Positions 31,900 through 42,010 of a DNA stretch of 43,304 nucleotides are shown piece by piece. The position numbers and the translations under genes were made by a program. The stretch is from Haplomitrium mnioides. Its lineage: Eukaryota > Marchantiophyta > Haplomitriopsida > Calobryales. The DNA is taken from positions 1 to 43,304 of the forward strand of contig JBNGIS010017078.1 of NCBI GenBank assembly GCA_049999725.1, given 5' to 3'. Below the pieces are notes generated by a model that searched no databases, was not told where the DNA came from, and was given only the letters and a program-made list of their open reading frames with translations. Position 1 is the stretch's first letter, and every line of letters begins with the position of its first letter.

Positions 31900-32900
31900 A
31901 CTACCCCCAAACTCACAATCCATGTAAGACAATTCAAATCCATAGCTTGTCCCAGCACATGACGTTGCTCAATCTTGGCGATAGATGCAACATCAATGGT
32001 ACTAGTGGAGAACCCCATTGCCCTCTCACTCTCATTGGCATTGGGTTCCACTAGCTTTTGCAAGGTTGCATCCCAAATAAGACCATGGCCTCTTGCCTAA
32101 AATGCATAAGATGCATGAAAACTCACCAGTGTGGGCAATGCTCCAAGAGGTCGACCTACCATGTTGACTAGCGCCAATGGTGGGTAGTCAGCATAAAGTA
32201 CTCTTTGAGCGTGACGTCCTAGATCCAAAATATCATCCACAATAGCACTTGGTGATCTCATAATCCTTTCATAAGCCTTCTTCAGAACCTCAGTAGGCAA
32301 CATGTTAGTCCACCACAATCGTGGCCAGTGTGCTTGTGATCCTGCTTGTGCGACATCCAACAATATAGCAAGCCCAATCCTAGAAAATGCACCTGATAAA
32401 CACTCTCCACAAGATGCTAGTGACTATCTCCCAATACAGGCACATTCTTCAAGATATACGCATGAAGTGGTACCTCATAGAGTTGGAGATGGCGTAAAAT
32501 CCTCAACATCTCCCACAACAATTTTGAGCAAGGCTCTTGCAACCCTTGGCCCAAACCAGCCCTTGATTAGCCTTGACATGACCATCCTACAGCCAACAAA
32601 TCAATAGGTTCCACTCTAGCTAAGTGGTCCACCTCCAACAATAAGATATCAACCGACAATGCATGCAGATAACCTCGCATTACACTAACTTAAAGCAATC
32701 GTGGAAATTGCTCAACCATCAGCGCCACATGCCTCAAGGAAATTCTGCGGGCAATCTCACCCTTCTTCACATATAAATACCGCCAAACTGAAATCCTTGC
32801 TTGGAGCACAGTAGCTAACCTATACAGATGCCTCCCAACAACTCTAACAAACAAATACCATCAACAGAATACTGCCATGAAGTCCACATAGTATCTAATG
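31900..32900 (-). pseudogene. C5 cytosine DNA methyltransferase domain within element D
   Basis: The minus strand carries the C5-methyltransferase motifs in order. Motif I (S-adenosylmethionine binding): GICLLELLGGICIG at 32859-32818. Motif IV: AVGWSCQG with SCQG at 32581-32570, proline of P-C-Q replaced by serine (TCA for CCA), catalytic cysteine kept. Motif VI: AYILKNVPVLGDS with KNV at 32449-32441, glutamate of E-N-V replaced by lysine. Motif VIII: SQAHWPRLWWTN near 32310. Motifs IX-X: ESERAMGF near 32020 and LGQAMDLNCLTWI at 31960-31921. About 330 codons, short but complete. Stops follow motif I and SCQG, and others; at least two frameshifts (near 32815 and 32370). It would methylate cytosine, perhaps the element's own DNA. 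Protease-side linker lies upstream, RT downstream. Confidence 0.9.
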
Positions 32901-33471
32901 GTAAAAGATCTACATGTCCAAGTATGACAAAACCATCCAATGCAGAAGGTGGCACAAACGCATCTTGCCAAACATCTTCAATGAACCTGTACGCCTATAC
33001 CTGCCACAACCTCTCCTTACTTCCACTTACAAGAATCACCTCACACGACGATGATGATGTTGGCATTGTAGTCGTTGAATATGCCTCATCAACAGAAGGA
33101 ATGTCGACTGCATATGCATTCCCCTCTAGCAAGTCAGAGTAGTCTGTGATAACCCCACAAAATATTGATAGCATTATAGGTTGAGATAGTAGACCCCCAA
33201 TTGGTTTGCTGAATCTGACAGGCAACCTGCTCAATCGTGCCTCTTCAGATCACCATTTAGGCCGATAGGACACTAACTCATCCCAAAAATCAATAGTGAA
33301 CCTCATAGGATATAACATCGTACACCCCACCAAAACATCATAAGACTCGACCTTGGTAAGTATAGCCCAAGCACCTATATATGATTTATTTGTAGGATTA
33401 TCAGCTTGCACTCCAAGCTTGATCTCTCCACGTGTGATGTGGTACGTGGGTGAAGGTCCTTCTAATGAGGT
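32901..33471 (-). pseudogene. Protease-to-methyltransferase linker of element D
   Basis: Coding-like pieces continue between protease and methyltransferase: VESYDVLVGCTMLYPMRFTI and DFWDELVSYRPKW near 33330-33270, then SRLPVRFSKPIGG from 33234. The phrase YDVLVG is typical of the end of this protease type. Further on VWQDAFVPPSALDGF (about 32970) leads to motif I. Several stops. No extra domain recognised. Confidence 0.6.
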
Positions 33472-34261
33472 CTAGATTGAGAAAGGGAAAATCTCCACAT
33501 CTCCGAGCCTCAATCCCAATCCTTGCACAATTAAATTTCCTAGCATTAACGGTTGTGCATCTGTATCCAACAATACTCTAGCTAGCTTGTACACCACATT
33601 TGAAGAACCAACAAGTCGAAAGATACCACTCCAATTGTCGATGGACACCACACTAGGTCTGAATCTCATCCTCTCAAATGTTGGTCGGGCTGATAGCTCC
33701 ATCAGCCGGGCCGCAATAGCATGCCATGTCTCACCTCCAAATGTAGAGGCACCTGCATCCATTGCTCTACTCATAGGTCTCACTTCCATACTAGAAGTAG
33801 CACCTCGAGTCTCTCCACCTAATGTGGCTACCAACTTGAACACTTCAGTTGGTGTGACTCCTCTGTTCAACACATCCATAGCTGAAAACAATGGTTTCTA
33901 TACCACTAACTTGGCTCTCTCTATAGCTAAAGACGCACTCCCCTCCACTTCGGCTCATCTCTCCAAATCCTTGGATGCTTGAGTCAGACGTATGGAAGCA
34001 GTCTTTACCAAATCTGTCAACTCAAATGACTGTGAAAGCCTTACCTTGAGCATCCCCCCTCTGAGGATTCGACTGCACCACTGCTCCTTTAGGCCCAATA
34101 GCCTTGCCTGCTGCTCTGGTCACCATCGTAGACACATCAATGTGGGTTGTTCCACACATGAATCCCATACCAGCTAAATCTCCATCAGCTGCGTATAAAG
34201 TAGAGGCTTCACCTCCAGAGTTGGGTGTTCTTTTGCCGATATGCTCTACGTATGCCTTCAA
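33472..34261 (-). pseudogene. Element D protease and gag-like region
   Basis: A 139-residue frame from 33891 includes TPTEVFKLVATLGGETR and ends in a retropepsin core ARVLLDTDAQPLMLGN. The active triad D-T-G is changed to D-T-D (33567-33559, GGT to GAT). Upstream, LTDLVKTASIRLTQASKDLE (near 34000) predicts a helical segment, and a 79-residue frame from 34261 holds MGFMCGTTHIDVSTMV. I do not see a classic capsid domain or zinc knuckle; the 84-bp array occupies the place where gag would start. Confidence 0.7.
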
Positions 34262-35015
34262 TATCCATGAATCCTGACTCCTTGACTCAACTACACATTA
34301 CTACTCCTCTTCATTTCTTTGGTAATTTGCTTTGCACATGCTCAACACATACATGGATCTTGACTCCTTGAGTCAACTACACACCATTTTCTCTTTCATT
34401 CCTTAAATTATCTGCTCTACACATGCTCACAACATCAATGGATCCTGAATCCTCAACTCAACTAGCCACTACTCCTCTTTTCATTCCTTGCCTAATATGC
34501 TTTGCACATGCTCACAACATCTATGGATCTTGACTCCTCGAGTCAGCTTACACACTACTCTTGCATTCCTTTGTTGATCTGCTCTGCACATGCTCAGAAT
34601 GTCCATGGATCCGGAATCCTTGACTCAACTACACACTACTCCTCCTTCATTCCTTTGATGATTTGCTTTGCACATGCTTACAATATCCATCTATTATGAA
34701 TCCTCTACTCAACTACAAACTACTCCTTCTCTCACTAATTTTCTTTGCACATGCTCAGCACATACATAGATCCCGACTTCTTGAGTCAACTACACACCAC
34801 TCCTCTTTCATTCCTTTGCTGATCTGCTATGCACATGCTCACAACATCCATGGATCATGAATCCTCAACTCAACTAGCCACTACTCCTTCCCTTTCCTTC
34901 CTTGACTGATCTGCTCAACACATGCTTACAACATCCATGGACCCTGACTCCTTGAGTCAACTACACACTACTCCTTTTCTTTCATTCCTTTGCTAATCTA
35001 TTCTCTAATACAAAA
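34262..35015. repeat. Nine-copy ~84-bp tandem repeat in element D
   Basis: Units begin with ATGGATC(C/T)TGA-like sequence at 34266, 34353, 34438, 34523, 34605, 34689, 34766, 34850 and 34937 (spacing 77-87). Each contains CTCAACTACACACTACTCC, TTCATTCCTTTG and GCACATGCTCACAACATCC. Most carry a dyad TGACTCctt/ctcGAGTCA. The array lies between the leader and the gag-like coding region on the element's strand. Confidence 0.9.
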
Positions 35016-36840
35016 CCGAAAACTGGTGTTTCAAATTTTCCTCAATAAAATTTGTTGTAATTGGTCTTTCTTTGAACAATTTTGACTCTAGCAAATCTGT
35101 TGCTTGAGAACTAAATTAGGGCCACTCTTGTTTCAATCTCAATGTAACCACAATCTCAAGTCCTTTGAAGTTTCTTTGCAATTGAGCAACAAACTTTGGT
35201 AGTCATCAGGATGAGCAAACAAAAGACTCAAAAACTAGTCCACAAATTTAAACCCCATTACAAGAGGTTTCTTTCCTGTGCCGACAAAAACAAAATAGCT
35301 GCCAAATGCAAGATGCCAAAGCTCAGAGGATCCTTCATTGCTAGCAACTCCTAAGGTCTTCTACAGCCAGAACTTGACTTTGCCATCTCGTCATCACACA
35401 CCCTTCTTCTAGTGAATCACAATCTTGTTGAACTATCAAGTAGCTGAAAGAATTTAGTGATCAATTCCTCCTTCAATTGTTATCAAAATTGTTTGAGACC
35501 TCTCTCAAAACGTTGTTCAAGGGTCTAAATTTGTGGCAATTCAATCAAATAATAAACATACCTCACCACCTTAAACAAAAATTCATGAAGAAACTTGCCT
35601 ACTAAAATCCGCTTGATAGGCTCTTGTTGCAACTAACCCTTATAAACTCTTCAAGTGCATACCAACCTCCTACAGCAAAATGACATAGGTTGTTCAACAA
35701 TTTTTCTGCTCACTCGATCTTTGAAGCCCTTCCACAACTTTCCTTTGAAAAACTTTGAGCACCAAGGAAAGTCTTTTCTTAAATGCCTTTATAAACAAAA
35801 TCCCATGCACGATTGCCTTCAACAAAGAGTTCAGCAATTTGATATTCTTTCTCAAAATTTGAGCAACAAAAACTACTTGCAAATCACCGAGGCTCATATT
35901 CTATGATATTCTGAGCAAAGATTTGCTGCTCGATAAAGGACCTGCGAGAGCCTCTAAAATCCACAAATCTAAGGCTTTTGCTAGACAAAAGGCTAGCTAT
36001 TGCATGAAGAAACCCTCTGGACAGTCGGATACTGCTCAACAAAACCAAAGCAACAAGGAGAAAATTTGAAAACTCTTAAACATTGTCTTTCTTCGCTTGA
36101 TAATTTGCTTTTGCAGAAATCACATATGTCAGTTGTTGAATTGACTGCAATGTTGCTCATCCACAAAATCCCTCCAAATTTGCAGCTCCTTTTCTGGGAC
36201 TTTCAAGTTTGTTTTGCGCGTTTTTCAAGAAAATCATTTTCTACAGCAAAAATTGACGAAAATCCTAGGAGCTCTCTTTACAAAATCCCTATTTTCCTCT
36301 TCGACAAAACCCCAGAAACAAAAAAAAGTGCCACATCTTTTTGACAATTTTCTATACTTGATGAAATTTGCTATCAAGATAGTGCAAAATATGAACCCTT
36401 GTTTTCGACCAAAAAAAAATCACACATTTGCCAAATCCCTAAACATTACTCTTCTGCAAACATTACATTTTTGCAGCCCATCCCTCAACAAAGACCAGAG
36501 AATGGGCTGCAATGTGCATGAGTGGCTAGACAATGTTCCTATAAACAAAATCCTGGTTACAACTTTTTGAACTCCGTAATAGATTTGGGCTTTCTCTAAG
36601 TATGCTGCAGCAACCAAAAACAAACTAGAAATTCTGCTGCAGATTTTTCTTCATTTCTTCATAGATCAACAAACCAAAAAAATTCCACAGATTTTTCTTC
36701 AGTTTCTTTATAGACCAACAATCTTCATGAACCTTCATCAACAACCAGCAATCGCCAATAATATCTCTTCCACAAATCTTCAACACTATGAGATACCACA
36801 GATGCTACCAAATCTTCTGATCCAATTTCTCACTTACAAT
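35016..36840 (-). other. Element D leader
   Basis: About 1.8 kb between the primer site and the repeat array. Open frames on both strands (for example 36000-36344 plus and 35694-35897 minus) show no known domain. A 48-base duplication with AGATTTTTCTTCA occurs at about 36640 and 36688. Confidence 0.5.
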
Positions 36841-36851
36841 CTAAGATACCA
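36841..36851 (-). promoter_or_regulatory. Candidate primer-binding site of element D
   Basis: TGGTATCTTAG on the minus strand, 36 bases inside the LTR-like repeat edge at 36888 and preceded by GCATCCA. Resembles a Met-tRNA site only in its first seven bases. A similar TGGTATCTCAT lies near 36795. Confidence 0.4.
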
Positions 36852-36887
36852 TGGATGCTCCACAGAGAAATCTGAGATCTTTCGATG

Positions 36888-37154
36888 TGCTTTTCTTTGA
36901 GTGATACCTTCTTGAAGAAATTCTAAATGTGTGTTGATCTTCCAATATCAAAATCAGGGCACCTTTGCTCACAAGAAATCCATGCTTCTCCAAGAATTGC
37001 AATACCTCAGCTCTTCTCTTGGGTTATACAATTAGTAAAATGACATCAAACGATAACCTTTTGATGAGAGTACATGAGCTTATATACTAAGGCACAAAAA
37101 GACAAAAAAACTCAAATTGTCTAAAAATAGAAATCTATGTGGAATGGTGCAACA
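36888..37154 (-). repeat. Element D LTR (L), right copy
   Basis: 267 bases matching 27972-28237, with TATA box AGTATATAAGC at 37089-37078 on the minus strand. It starts TGTTGCACC on the minus strand and abuts the R repeat array at 37155. Confidence 0.8.
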
Positions 37155-37156
37155 TT

Positions 37157-37950
37157 TGTGCTTCTGCAGTGGGAATTGTTGTGGAAGCCAACTTGTGGAA
37201 GGCTCTGAAGAATAATAATGCAGAAAATATCGATAGCTACCTACTCATCAGCCCAATCTCACATCTACCTTGATAAAAATGCAAAATAGGTTGCAAGCCT
37301 TGTGAGCATTGCCTATAGCACCAAAGAATAAGAATGCAGAAAATCTTTGCATTTATCTTCTCAGCATGTTGTTGGATCCTATTTGAGCTTGTCAGTCACC
37401 AATTAAAATCTACTATAGATTTCAATCATTGGAGATGAGAGGTGGCAGGAATCTACACCTTCTTTTTGGGCACAAAGATCTGATGGAGAGATGACATATG
37501 GAAGAATAATTGTGGACAAGGAAAACTGGCATACTCTATGGGATGTGTATGCCCATGAGAATGTGTGAAGACTGTATTGGTTGTCCATGTATCTAAGAAT
37601 AGGAATTTTGGACAACATGTATGCTTGTGGAAGCCCTTCCCTATTGATCATTTATCAAACACCTACTCTCTACTTTATCTACAAGAAATTGTCAAATGTA
37701 AAGCATACTAGATGCCTTGTAAGCATTGCTCAAGGCTTTGAAGAATAGTAATGTAGAAAAACTATCTGCAGCTATTTACTCATCAGTCGAGCCTCACATT
37801 GACATGCACAATAGGTTACAAGTCATGTGAGCGTTGCGTGAGGTGTCGAAGAATAGGAATGAAGAAAATCTCGGCACCAACCTACTCAACATATTGTTGG
37901 ATCATGTTTGATCTTATTAGTCATCAATTAAAGTCTATTGCACATATCAA
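37157..37950 (+). repeat. R tandem-repeat array, right portion
   Basis: Two units in tandem, about 37157-37615 and 37616-37950 (the second lacks the GAGAGGTGGCA part). Both match 27290-27840. Recurrent phrases are AGAATA(G/A)TAATG(C/T)AGAAA and CAC(C/A)AACCTACTCA-like blocks. Confidence 0.7.
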
Positions 37951-38339
37951 TCCTCAAATATGAATTCTAAAATTCACTTTTGATGCAAATATTCCTCTTA
38001 TATATGCATTTTCATTTTTTCCATGTATTCCAACAATTGTTGGATGCCACACTCATTAAGAATTTCAGAACTCAAAAACCTATGTCAATCATTTTTAAAA
38101 GCCCCTACTCTTGAAAGAACTTGTTTGCATGCTACTCAAAGGATTGCTCTTAGAGTAGAGCGTGCATCAACACTGTGCACGAAAAATGGTCACACACAAG
38201 TTGCATATGGAGAAAATTAAATAGCAGTCCAAGCAACTATAACTCGCGAGGTAAATCACACCGAACATCGAGAAGCACATGATGCTCATCTTGAACTTCC
38301 GTTGGCATGTAGACCACTTGACATGACTTGTTCTTTACA

Positions 38340-39600
38340 TCACATATGTGGGAAAAAAGTATTCAATGCATGTCATGCCATGCTCTTCATTAGATCGAAG
38401 AGCAGATTATTAGGATTTTGAAGAGCCGACCATTATTCTCGATGTGTTGCGATCAAAGCAAGATTGAACTTCCACCTTTGGCCGAAATTCTTGAGCTTTT
38501 AAAGAGTCTACTAAAAGAGCAGACACGAGAGGTGAAGGCATTTCGTCAGAATATTTGTGTGTATAATAGCTCTCGTTTCTTTACATCACTATATTCAAAG
38601 ATTGATGAGCTCTTTGCTACAAGTGGCATTTATACTTTTCAATTGCATGGCTTTTTGTATCATATGATGGGTAGCCTATTGCTGGATAAAAGCTGGACAT
38701 GAAAGTTTTCTCAACTTTACATTACCAATAGCAATACATCACTAAATGGTCAAATGTATATTTTTGAACAACTGAATCAAAGTACTATGGAACAACTACA
38801 AAACATGTTGCAAATAGTTAATCCATATCCAACATTGTATGACAATATGCATCAAATGATGGTGAAAGAGCTTGTAGTTGAACTTGAGGTGAAGTTGTAA
38901 TCATTGCAATCGTAAGATCAATGTTGATATAACATGCCTACATTAGACAAAATTGGTGTGATCATGGTGGGCAACATTTTGGATCATGACATCATTGTCA
39001 AACGTACAAATAGGATTCTACAATGGGTATCAGTATTGAATTCAGGATATACGCCACTCCATTATCTACTACTCTTCCAAACGGACATCAATGATGGTCA
39101 ACATGCATTCCATTGAGGGGTTTTATGTTCAGTGACATGGACTTTGATAATAATAACCCTTTTGTTGTTTTTAGAAAAGGAGGCTCTATGCATGTGTCAC
39201 AAATGAAATATTATGCTTACATTCTTCATCCATGCCAGTCTATAGATTATATCTTTCTAGTTTAGTGCTTCAACAACTTATAATTGATGTTTGGGTGTGT
39301 GTAGAGTATAATCAACTTTGATTCCTCATTTAAAACCAATCTAGATTGCAATATGAGTTATATTTAGGCATCTTAGATGTAATAAATGAGGGAGATCATG
39401 ATGCAGTACAAGTAGAACGTAGGATTATTTTGCCATCATCATTTTATGGAGAGAATAGCCAAATGATCCAACTATACCAACATGCAATGGCTATTGCACG
39501 GTATTTTGGGCAGCCAAATCTCTTCATTGCATTCACATGTAACCCAAGATCGTCAGAGATCATTGAAGAGCTCAAAGAAGATCAAGTGTTACAAGGTTGA
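38340..39600 (+). pseudogene. Helitron Rep, N-terminal domain (decayed)
   Basis: IQCMSCHALH near 38365 is the short C-x2-C element. FSMCCDQSKIELPPL at 38436 and FRQNICVYNSSRFFTSL at 38540 are classic for Helitron N-domains, as are FLYHMMGSLL and FSQLYI near 38650-38720. The part GYTPLHYLLLF lies near 39050, KYYAYIL near 39210, and RIILPSSFYGENSQMIQLYQ then NLFIAFTCNPRSSEI at 39424-39560. Sequence stops there: the HUH box and catalytic tyrosines, normally downstream, are absent. Rep would nick and join DNA in rolling-circle transposition. Confidence 0.88.
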
Positions 39601-39604
39601 TCAG

Positions 39605-39680
39605 ATTCTTAAGTAGAAAAACAGAACATGCAGAAAAAACTTTCTTAAGTAGGAAAACAGAACATGTAGAAAAATTCTTT
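39605..39680 (+). repeat. Short tandem duplication at the Helitron deletion point
   Basis: CTTAAGTAG(A/G)AAAACAGAACATG occurs at about 39609 and 39645. It sits exactly where the nuclease core is missing, so it may mark the deletion scar. Confidence 0.75.
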
Positions 39681-39699
39681 ATTATTATTCACTATTAAT

Positions 39700-41170
39700 A
39701 GATTTGTTCTTCTTAACTCAATCTTATTTTGACATTCAAGAATTGTGCAATAGTTTTGTTGTTGAGCAATTGAGCTTCACTACTATGGAATTGACAATAG
39801 AAGTTGCTCAACAGACCATTTCTTTGAATATAAAGCAAAAAGAAGCTTATAAAAGCATTATACAACCATGTACACTTGATGTATGAGATAAAATCTGCTT
39901 CATTGATAGAGCTAGTAGTACTAGAAAGACATATTTGCACTATTAGTGGCCTCATATGGGATCACTACACTTTTTCTACAAGGGGAAAGAACTACCTATT
40001 CACACTTTAAAATTCCTATTGAGTTGGATGCAACATCCATGTGCAACATCAAGTGCTAATAAGATCTTACAAAGATGATAAGACAGACCAAGCTAATACT
40101 TTGGGATGAGGCGCCCATATTGCATAAGTTTACCTTTGAAGTTGTTGATGTTACGCTATGTGGTATCACCCAACACAATGTCTAATTTGGAAGAATCAAT
40201 TTTGTGATGTGCAGTGATTTCAGACAAGTCTTGCATGTGATTTCTAAAGGTTGTGTCTACAAATTGTTGGAGCATCAATCAAAGAATCATGCTTTTGGAG
40301 CCAAGTACATGTGCATTGACTACATTAGAATATATGTGTCTTACTTTTTGCACCTCAAGCAGAATTGGAAAATCATATATTTGTGGATTGGCTTTTGGCA
40401 CTTGGAGAAAACAGGCTTCAACGTGTCAATGTTGATTATGTTCACCGTCCACCACTTATGTTTGTGTGTGAGCAATCATTGAATGGCATGATCAATGCAG
40501 TATATCATAGAGTCAGCCAAGCTGAATGTGATACACATGAATACTTTAGTGGGTGAGCCATCCTTGGAGTACAAAACTTTGACGTAGGATAAATAAATGT
40601 TGAAGTGTTGAAGGTAGTACCATGGTAACAACACAATTTTCTAAGCGCGGACAAGGTTGTTGATCCAGTCAATGCTAATGTCATCACCATTGAGTATTTG
40701 CACTCCCTAGATGTTAGTAATTGGCCTTCACATAAGCTCTTGCTCAAAATTGGTATGCATGTGAATCCTCTTGTGTAATATTGACCCATCTAATGGTCTA
40801 TGTAATAGCACTCGACTCATTGTTTGATGGTGGTCAAATCATATTGTTGAGGCATAGGTTTTAACAAATGATCATGCAAGTTCTATTGCATTTCTTCCAA
40901 GTATACTATTGGTTATTGAGGCATCCGGTCTTCATTTTCCAATTCAACGGAGGCATTTTCCAATTTGCGTTGCATATGCTATGACTATCAACAAGTCTTA
41001 AGGATAGACACTTTAAAAAGTTAGTTTGTATTTCAAAAATAATGTCTTTATCACGTGTGACGGCTTTGGAAAACACCTTTTTATTAGCATCCAACGTTGT
41101 TGATGAAGTTGATATGCGCCTAGTGCACAACATTAGTTATAAGAAGGCAATAAGGTAGTCATGAATTGTA
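39700..41170 (+). pseudogene. Helitron Pif1-type helicase (decayed)
   Basis: LNIKQKEAYKSI near 39829 is the N-terminal Q-like motif. Walker A is CFIDRASSTRKTYL near 39898, with G-K-T changed to R-K-T. Walker B is intact, LILWDEAPI at about 40095. MCSDFRQVLHVISKG at 40208 matches G-G-D-F-R-Q-V-L-P. AILGVQNF near 40560, EYLHSL near 40695 and HKLLLKIGMHVNPL near 40735 follow, then FPIQRRHFPICVAYAMTINKS at about 40935, the C-terminal motif. Stops and frame changes are frequent. The helicase would unwind the transposing strand. Confidence 0.88.
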
Positions 41171-41235
41171 TGTACATCAATTGAATCGACCATGATCAAG
41201 ATAGTTGATGAAAATGACATGTCGTTGATGGTTTG

Positions 41236-41688
41236 TGCAATTGGATTACAAGTTGATCTACTCTACTCCCCAGTGATTTTAAACATGTATAATCTACATA
41301 TCTTTGTGAAAAAATTTCATGCGTACTGAATTCATTTTGAATTAATTTCTATTGAGAATTGGTGGTGTGAATTTCTACTACATCGTTTTTCCTCTATGAG
41401 CTTTGATTAAATCCCTATTGTTGCAATTTTCCAAAGGATTTCTTCTTCAAACACAATATTGTGAGTTTTCTTTTCTTTTTTGCATGTCTATGTTTTTTTA
41501 GAAAAGTGTATTAAGGTCAATATATAATTCCAACCGTGCTTTCTATTTTTGTTAAAGCTTCTTTGAGTCATTACCGTTTGCAATTGGTTTACAAGTTGAT
41601 CTACTATACTTCCTATGGATTTCAATTAGGTATAATCTTCATATCTTTGTGAACAAATTTCTTGTTTACTGAATCCAGTTTTGGGTGA
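41236..41688. repeat. ~105-bp direct repeat pair
   Basis: 41236-41342 and 41578-41688 share GCAATTGG(A/T)TTACAAGTTGATCTACT, then TATAATCT(A/T)CATATCTTTGTGAA and TACTGAAT(T/C)CA. They are 342 bases apart. Confidence 0.8.
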
Positions 41689-41721
41689 TTGCACTGAGAC
41701 GCAAAGAGATGTCTATGGCGC

Positions 41722-41792
41722 TTGAGTTTCCATAGTCCAATGGTTGGAGTAGCTTTAGTTTCCACAGTCGAGTGGTTGGAGTAGCTTGGAGT
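41722..41792. repeat. ~36-bp tandem duplication
   Basis: Two copies of AGTTTCCA(T/C)AGTC followed by TGGTTGGAGTAGCTT. Confidence 0.8.
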
Positions 41793-41948
41793 GACTAAAT
41801 GTACTAACATAAATCCATAGGATGTTTAATCCTCCTACTCAATTCTTCAAGCAAGAAATAGTATTGCATAAGCTACCATGATGGCATACTAATCCCCTCC
41901 TCCTTCACTTGAGATGGATTGAGTCTCTTTTTGGAAAAATTCTCAACT

Positions 41949-42010
41949 GAATGTACTTTAAAAAATCAAGAGGAATTCTGAATGTACTTTAAAAAATCAA
42001 GAGGAATTCA
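41949..42010. repeat. ~32-bp tandem duplication
   Basis: TGAATGTACTTTAAAAAATC plus AAGAGGAATTC occurs twice in direct succession with no mismatch that I can see, so it is recent. Confidence 0.88.

Larger units (their letters stand above)
27848..37156 (-). mobile_element. Element D: Ty3/gypsy retrotransposon with DNA methyltransferase and PHD finger
   Basis: Minus-strand order from right to left: LTR with TATA box, leader, an 84-bp repeat array, gag-like coil, protease, C5 cytosine methyltransferase, RT, RNase H, integrase, PHD finger, PPT-like tract, LTR. All parts are on one strand, closely spaced and in polyprotein order, so the extra domains belong to the element. It interrupts an R repeat between TATGC (27843-27847) and TGTGC (37157-37161), a possible imperfect target duplication. 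Stops, frameshifts and lost catalytic residues (protease G, integrase D) show that it is inactive. Retrotransposons with cytosine methyltransferases are reported from charophyte algae and dinoflagellates. Confidence 0.88.
38000..41180 (+). mobile_element. Helitron relic
   Basis: Plus-strand sequence with the Helitron transposase order: zinc-binding start, Helitron N-domain, then Pif1-family helicase. The rolling-circle nuclease core between them has been deleted. Terminal TC and CTRR plus hairpin ends were not located, so the limits are those of recognisable coding. Many stops. Unrelated to element D, which ends 0.85 kb away. Confidence 0.85.

Noticed and set aside
31900-32900. Bacterial restriction-modification gene or contamination
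   Set aside because: The methyltransferase is embedded between retrotransposon protease and RT on one strand with shared decay; no restriction gene or bacterial operon structure is present.
31900-32900. Host DNMT1, CMT or DRM gene fragment inserted by chance
   Set aside because: Coding-like linkers join it to protease and RT, domain order is polyprotein-like, and no introns or plant DNMT accessory domains (BAH, chromo, UBA) are seen. A family consensus would settle this.
34262-35015. CRISPR-like array
   Set aside because: The whole 84-bp unit is repeated and diverged; there are no identical short repeats with unique spacers, no cas genes, and the context is a plant retrotransposon.
36000-36570. 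Two overlapping plus-strand frames of 114 and 118 residues
   Set aside because: They lie antisense in the element D leader, have no recognisable domain and look like chance open frames in T/A-rich sequence.
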